A stretch of DNA of 11,536 nucleotides, from assembly GCA_946886085.1 (NCBI GenBank), contig CAMPHX010000016.1, positions 1-11,536 on the forward strand, in the 5' to 3' direction. Under the pieces are notes generated by a model. That model was given only the letters and a program-made list of their open reading frames with translations, was not told where the DNA came from and made no database searches. Position numbers and translations under genes: made by a program. Origin of the DNA: an uncultured Flavobacteriales bacterium. GTDB taxonomy: Bacteria > Bacteroidota > Bacteroidia > Flavobacteriales > Vicingaceae. Positions within the stretch are counted from its first letter, which is position 1. Every line of letters begins with the position of its first letter. Shown here piece by piece: positions 8,872-11,536 of this stretch.

Positions 8872-9981
8872 ATGAGTTTTAAAGAAATATATGATTCACA
8901 AAATTGGGAAGAAGCAAAAGTTACCATCTACAATAAAACTTCATTAGATGTGGAAAAAGCCCTTTCAGCTAAGCGAAGAACATTGGAAGATTTTAAAGCA
9001 TTAATTTCTCCGGCAGCTGCTCCTTATCTGGAACAAATGGCTCAGTTGAGTCATCAACTTACGCAAAAGCGTTTCGGAAAAACCATACAACTTTTTGTTC
9101 CAATGTATTTAAGCAATGAATGTAACAATATATGCACGTATTGTGGATTTAGTTTTGATAACAAAATAAAACGTAAAACATTATCTGCTGATGAAATTTT
9201 AAGAGAAATTACGAAAATAAAAAAAAGTGGGTTTAATCATATTTTACTTGTGACAGGTGAGGCCAATCATACTGTTCATGTAGATTATTTTAAAAAAGCT
9301 ATTGAAATTATAAAACCACATTTTGCAAACATTTCGATAGAAGTACAGCCCTTAGATCAAAATGAATACGAAGAATTACAGCAATCGGGAGTTTATGCCG
9401 TTTTGGTTTATCAAGAAACCTATCATCAAGACAAATACAAAGAATATCATCCAAAAGGAAAAAAATCAAATTTTTATTACCGAATGGAAACCCCCGAAAG
9501 AATTGGAAATGCAGGTATTCATAAAATTGGTTTAGGAGTATTATTGGGTTTAGAAGATTGGCGAACAGATTCCTTTTTTTGTGCCTTACATTTAGATTAT
9601 TTACAAAAAACATATTGGCAAACCAAGTATTCCCTTTCGTTTCCACGAATTCGTCCGGCAGAAGGAATTGTAGTTCCAGAAAAAACCATTACTGATAGAG
9701 AATTGGTTCAATTAATCTGTGCTTACCGTCTTTTTAATGAAGATGTTGAAATTTCTGTTTCAACACGTGAATCAGAAATATTTCGTAATAATATTATCAA
9801 ACTTGGGGTTACTAGCATGAGTGCCGAATCAAAAACAAACCCAGGAGGATACAGTGTTGAACCGGAATCATTAGAACAATTTGAAATTTCAGATGAACGA
9901 AGTGCAGAACAAATTGCAACGCTTATTTCAGATAATAATTATGAACCTGTTTGGAAAGATTGGGATAAATCATTTCAATAA
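8872..9981 (+). CDS. thiH: 2-iminoacetate synthase ThiH (radical SAM tyrosine lyase)
   Basis: This enzyme cleaves tyrosine to dehydroglycine (2-iminoacetate) and p-cresol, supplying the C2-N unit of the thiazole. The 369-residue length is normal. The radical-SAM cluster motif is CNNICTYC, with Cys84, Cys88 and Cys91 in NECNNICTYCGFSF. Downstream are LLVTGEA, ISIEVQPLDQNEY, VYQETYH, HPKGKKSNF, GIHKIGLGVLLGLEDWR and SFPRIRPAEG, all characteristic of ThiH. Use of ThiH rather than the oxygen-dependent glycine oxidase ThiO means the thiazole route needs an iron-sulfur radical enzyme. The gene closes the operon; its stop codon is two bases from the stop of the convergent ppk1, and no hairpin terminator is visible between them. 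A thiF gene, which often follows in related operons, is absent. Confidence 0.96.
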   Translation: MSFKEIYDSQNWEEAKVTIYNKTSLDVEKALSAKRRTLEDFKALISPAAAPYLEQMAQLSHQLTQKRFGKTIQLFVPMYLSNECNNICTYCGFSFDNKIKRKTLSADEILREITKIKKSGFNHILLVTGEANHTVHVDYFKKAIEIIKPHFANISIEVQPLDQNEYEELQQSGVYAVLVYQETYHQDKYKEYHPKGKKSNFYYRMETPERIGNAGIHKIGLGVLLGLEDWRTDSFFCALHLDYLQKTYWQTKYSLSFPRIRPAEGIVVPEKTITDRELVQLICAYRLFNEDVEISVSTRESEIFRNNIIKLGVTSMSAESKTNPGGYSVEPESLEQFEISDERSAEQIATLISDNNYEPVWKDWDKSFQ

Positions 9982-9983
9982 AC

Positions 9984-11536
9984 TTAACTCTCAGCCTTAT
10001 TTTTTAGATATTCATAATAATCAAATTGAGCTCTAATTCTTTTCTGAGCAGTAGATTTTTTGTAGGGATTACTTTGTGTTTTGTTTAGTTTCCGAGCTTT
10101 TATAGAGTCTTTTAGCTGAAGTGAAAGTAGTTTTTTAATCTCCATAGCCAATCGTTTGTCATAAATAGGAAAACCAACTTCTACTCGGTAAGTAAGGTTA
10201 CGTTTCATCCAATCAGCTGAGGCTAAAAATAGTTTTTCGTTGCCGCCATTATAAAACCAATAAATTCTTCCATGCTCTAAATAACGGTCGATAATACTAA
10301 TTACTGTTATGTTTTTACTCATATCCTTAACCCCCGGAATTAAACAACAAATACCTCGAACAATAATATTAATTTTTACTCCCGCATTGCTAGCTTCATA
10401 TAATTTATCTATCATTTGTCGGTCTTCCAAGCTGTTCATTTTCAGAATCATTTGAGCTTTAAGACCTTTTTTTGCATTACTGATTTCATTGTCAATCATC
10501 TTATTAAATTGCTCTCGCATATTAAAAGGAGCAACTAACAAATGTTTAAATCTTATTGTTTCTTTTTGTCTGTTTATCAAAAAGTGAAAGACCTTGCTTA
10601 ATTCGTTGGTGAGCTGCGGATTTTTGGTAAGCAGGGCATGGTCACAATAAATTCTAGAAGTATCTTCATTAAAATTTCCCGTTCCGAAATAAGCATATTT
10701 TGCCTTTTTGTTTCCCTCTTTTCGGGTAATTAAAAATATTTTTGAATGTACTTTTAGTTCTTCAAAACTATAATGAACATCTACTCCGGCTTCCTTCATT
10801 TTGTCTGCCCAATGTAAATTTAATTCTTCATCAAACCGAGCTTTTACTTCACTAAAAACCATTACTTTTTTACCCTTTTCGGCAGCTTTTATTAGTGCTT
10901 GACAAACCTTAGAGTGTTTGGCTACTCGATAAAGTGTAATGCTAATCTCTTCTACATTTTCGTCCTCAGCTGCTTCTTCCAGAAAATCGGTGATGTAACA
11001 ATAATTCTGATATGGAAAATGAAGAATAAAATCCTTCTTAGAAATCGCATTAAAATAAGATTCACTTTTCTCTAATTCAGGGTGTTGTAACACATCAAAA
11101 ACAGGATAAAATAAATCAGGCTTGTTAGGCATGGGAAAAGCAAAAAAATCATTAAAATTATGGTACCTTCCTCCGGGAATAGAATCTCCTTTTTGTAACC
11201 CAATATTTTTTCTGAGTATTTTTTGAAGCTCCTTTGGCATACGTTCGTCATATAAAAACCTAGACGGTGCTCCCACTTTTCTTTTATATAAACTTGCTGA
11301 TATTTTTTCTTGAATAGTTTCGGCTATTTCTTCTTCTAAATAAAGCTCAGCATCACGAGTTAAATTAATTTCATAACACTTTACCCAATTATAATCCGGA
11401 AAATGCTGAGGTAAAAACAAACGCATTACATCAGAAAGCTGAATAATAATTTCTTTATTTTCATTATTAGGCAATTTAATAAAACGCTGTGTCTTTTTAA
11501 TAGGCACATTAACAATAAAATAATTATGTTCTATAG
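9984..11536 (-). CDS. ppk1: Polyphosphate kinase 1, partial (N-terminal part beyond the window)
   Basis: PPK1 reversibly polymerises the gamma-phosphate of ATP into inorganic polyphosphate, usually at the inner membrane. About 517 C-terminal residues are visible. The frame stays open to the right edge, reading IEHNYFIVN before VPIKKTQRF, so the GTG at 11505-11507 is an internal Val codon and not the start. Against the usual 690 or so residues, about 170 are missing. Numbering from that GTG, key motifs are GGRYHNFNDFFAFP (112-125), SEVKARFDEELN (219-230), LKVHSKIFLI with His254 (codon 10746-10748) at the autophosphorylated position, YFGTGNFNEDTSRIY (273-287), VRGICCLIPG (383-392), DRYLEH with the second conserved His412, and SADWMKRNLTYRVEV (430-444). 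The C-terminus is lysine-rich. It converges on thiH with a two-base gap and is unrelated to thiamine synthesis. Confidence 0.96.
   Translation of the reverse strand, partial: IEHNYFIVNVPIKKTQRFIKLPNNENKEIIIQLSDVMRLFLPQHFPDYNWVKCYEINLTRDAELYLEEEIAETIQEKISASLYKRKVGAPSRFLYDERMPKELQKILRKNIGLQKGDSIPGGRYHNFNDFFAFPMPNKPDLFYPVFDVLQHPELEKSESYFNAISKKDFILHFPYQNYCYITDFLEEAAEDENVEEISITLYRVAKHSKVCQALIKAAEKGKKVMVFSEVKARFDEELNLHWADKMKEAGVDVHYSFEELKVHSKIFLITRKEGNKKAKYAYFGTGNFNEDTSRIYCDHALLTKNPQLTNELSKVFHFLINRQKETIRFKHLLVAPFNMREQFNKMIDNEISNAKKGLKAQMILKMNSLEDRQMIDKLYEASNAGVKINIIVRGICCLIPGVKDMSKNITVISIIDRYLEHGRIYWFYNGGNEKLFLASADWMKRNLTYRVEVGFPIYDKRLAMEIKKLLSLQLKDSIKARKLNKTQSNPYKKSTAQKRIRAQFDYYEYLKNKAES

Noticed and set aside
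9308..9646. 112-codon open frame on the minus strand
   Set aside because: It is antisense to the thiH catalytic region, with no family resemblance and no promoter-like motif at its 5' end.
11505..11507. GTG as the start of the polyphosphate kinase gene
   Set aside because: The reading frame stays open to the window edge, and the residues before it (NYFIVN) continue the PPK1 pattern. The gene is cut by the window rather than truncated in nature.

Overview
The window is a piece of an AT-rich chromosome from the Bacteroidota, most likely the class Flavobacteriia or a close relative. Three things support this. One gene ends in a type IX secretion (Por) C-terminal sorting domain, a phylum hallmark. 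The promoters fit the Bacteroidota pattern TTG/TTTG, about 17-20 bases, TAnnTTTG. Genes start without clear Shine-Dalgarno sequences. The assignment comes from sequence character and recalled family knowledge; no database search was run.

Layout. Positions 1-62 hold the 3' part of a tRNA-Gln(UUG), followed by an intrinsic terminator (68-112). Positions 228-3446 encode a large secreted metzincin protease: signal peptide, propeptide, catalytic domain, PKD-like, Ig-like and Fn3-like modules, P-domain and type IX tail. Positions 3465-3962 encode a small YkgJ-type CxxCxxCC cysteine-cluster protein, with a perfect -7 promoter box so close to its ATG that the transcript is probably leaderless. Positions 3979-9981 are a riboswitch-controlled thiamine operon: promoter, TPP aptamer, translational expression platform, then thiS, thiC, a shortened TenI/ThiE-like gene, thiD, thiE, thiG and thiH, all on the + strand and tightly packed or overlapping. 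Positions 9984-11536 (- strand) carry polyphosphate kinase 1, cut by the right edge and lacking its N-terminal part. Its stop codon lies two bases from that of thiH.

How the genes work together. ThiC makes the pyrimidine moiety (HMP-P) from AIR, and ThiD phosphorylates it to HMP-PP. ThiS carries sulfur as a C-terminal thiocarboxylate, ThiH supplies dehydroglycine from tyrosine, and ThiG assembles the thiazole. ThiE joins the two halves into thiamine phosphate. The TenI-like protein may act on the thiazole tautomer or be a degenerate paralogue. No thiF-type adenylyltransferase for ThiS is present, so that step must be encoded elsewhere. Thiamine pyrophosphate should feed back through the riboswitch.

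Most of the window is ordinary in content. The best points for a second look are the three-part RNA switch that appears to hide the thiS start codon, the internal deletion in the TenI-like protein, the probable leaderless promoter, and the nearly gapless convergent thiH/ppk1 junction.
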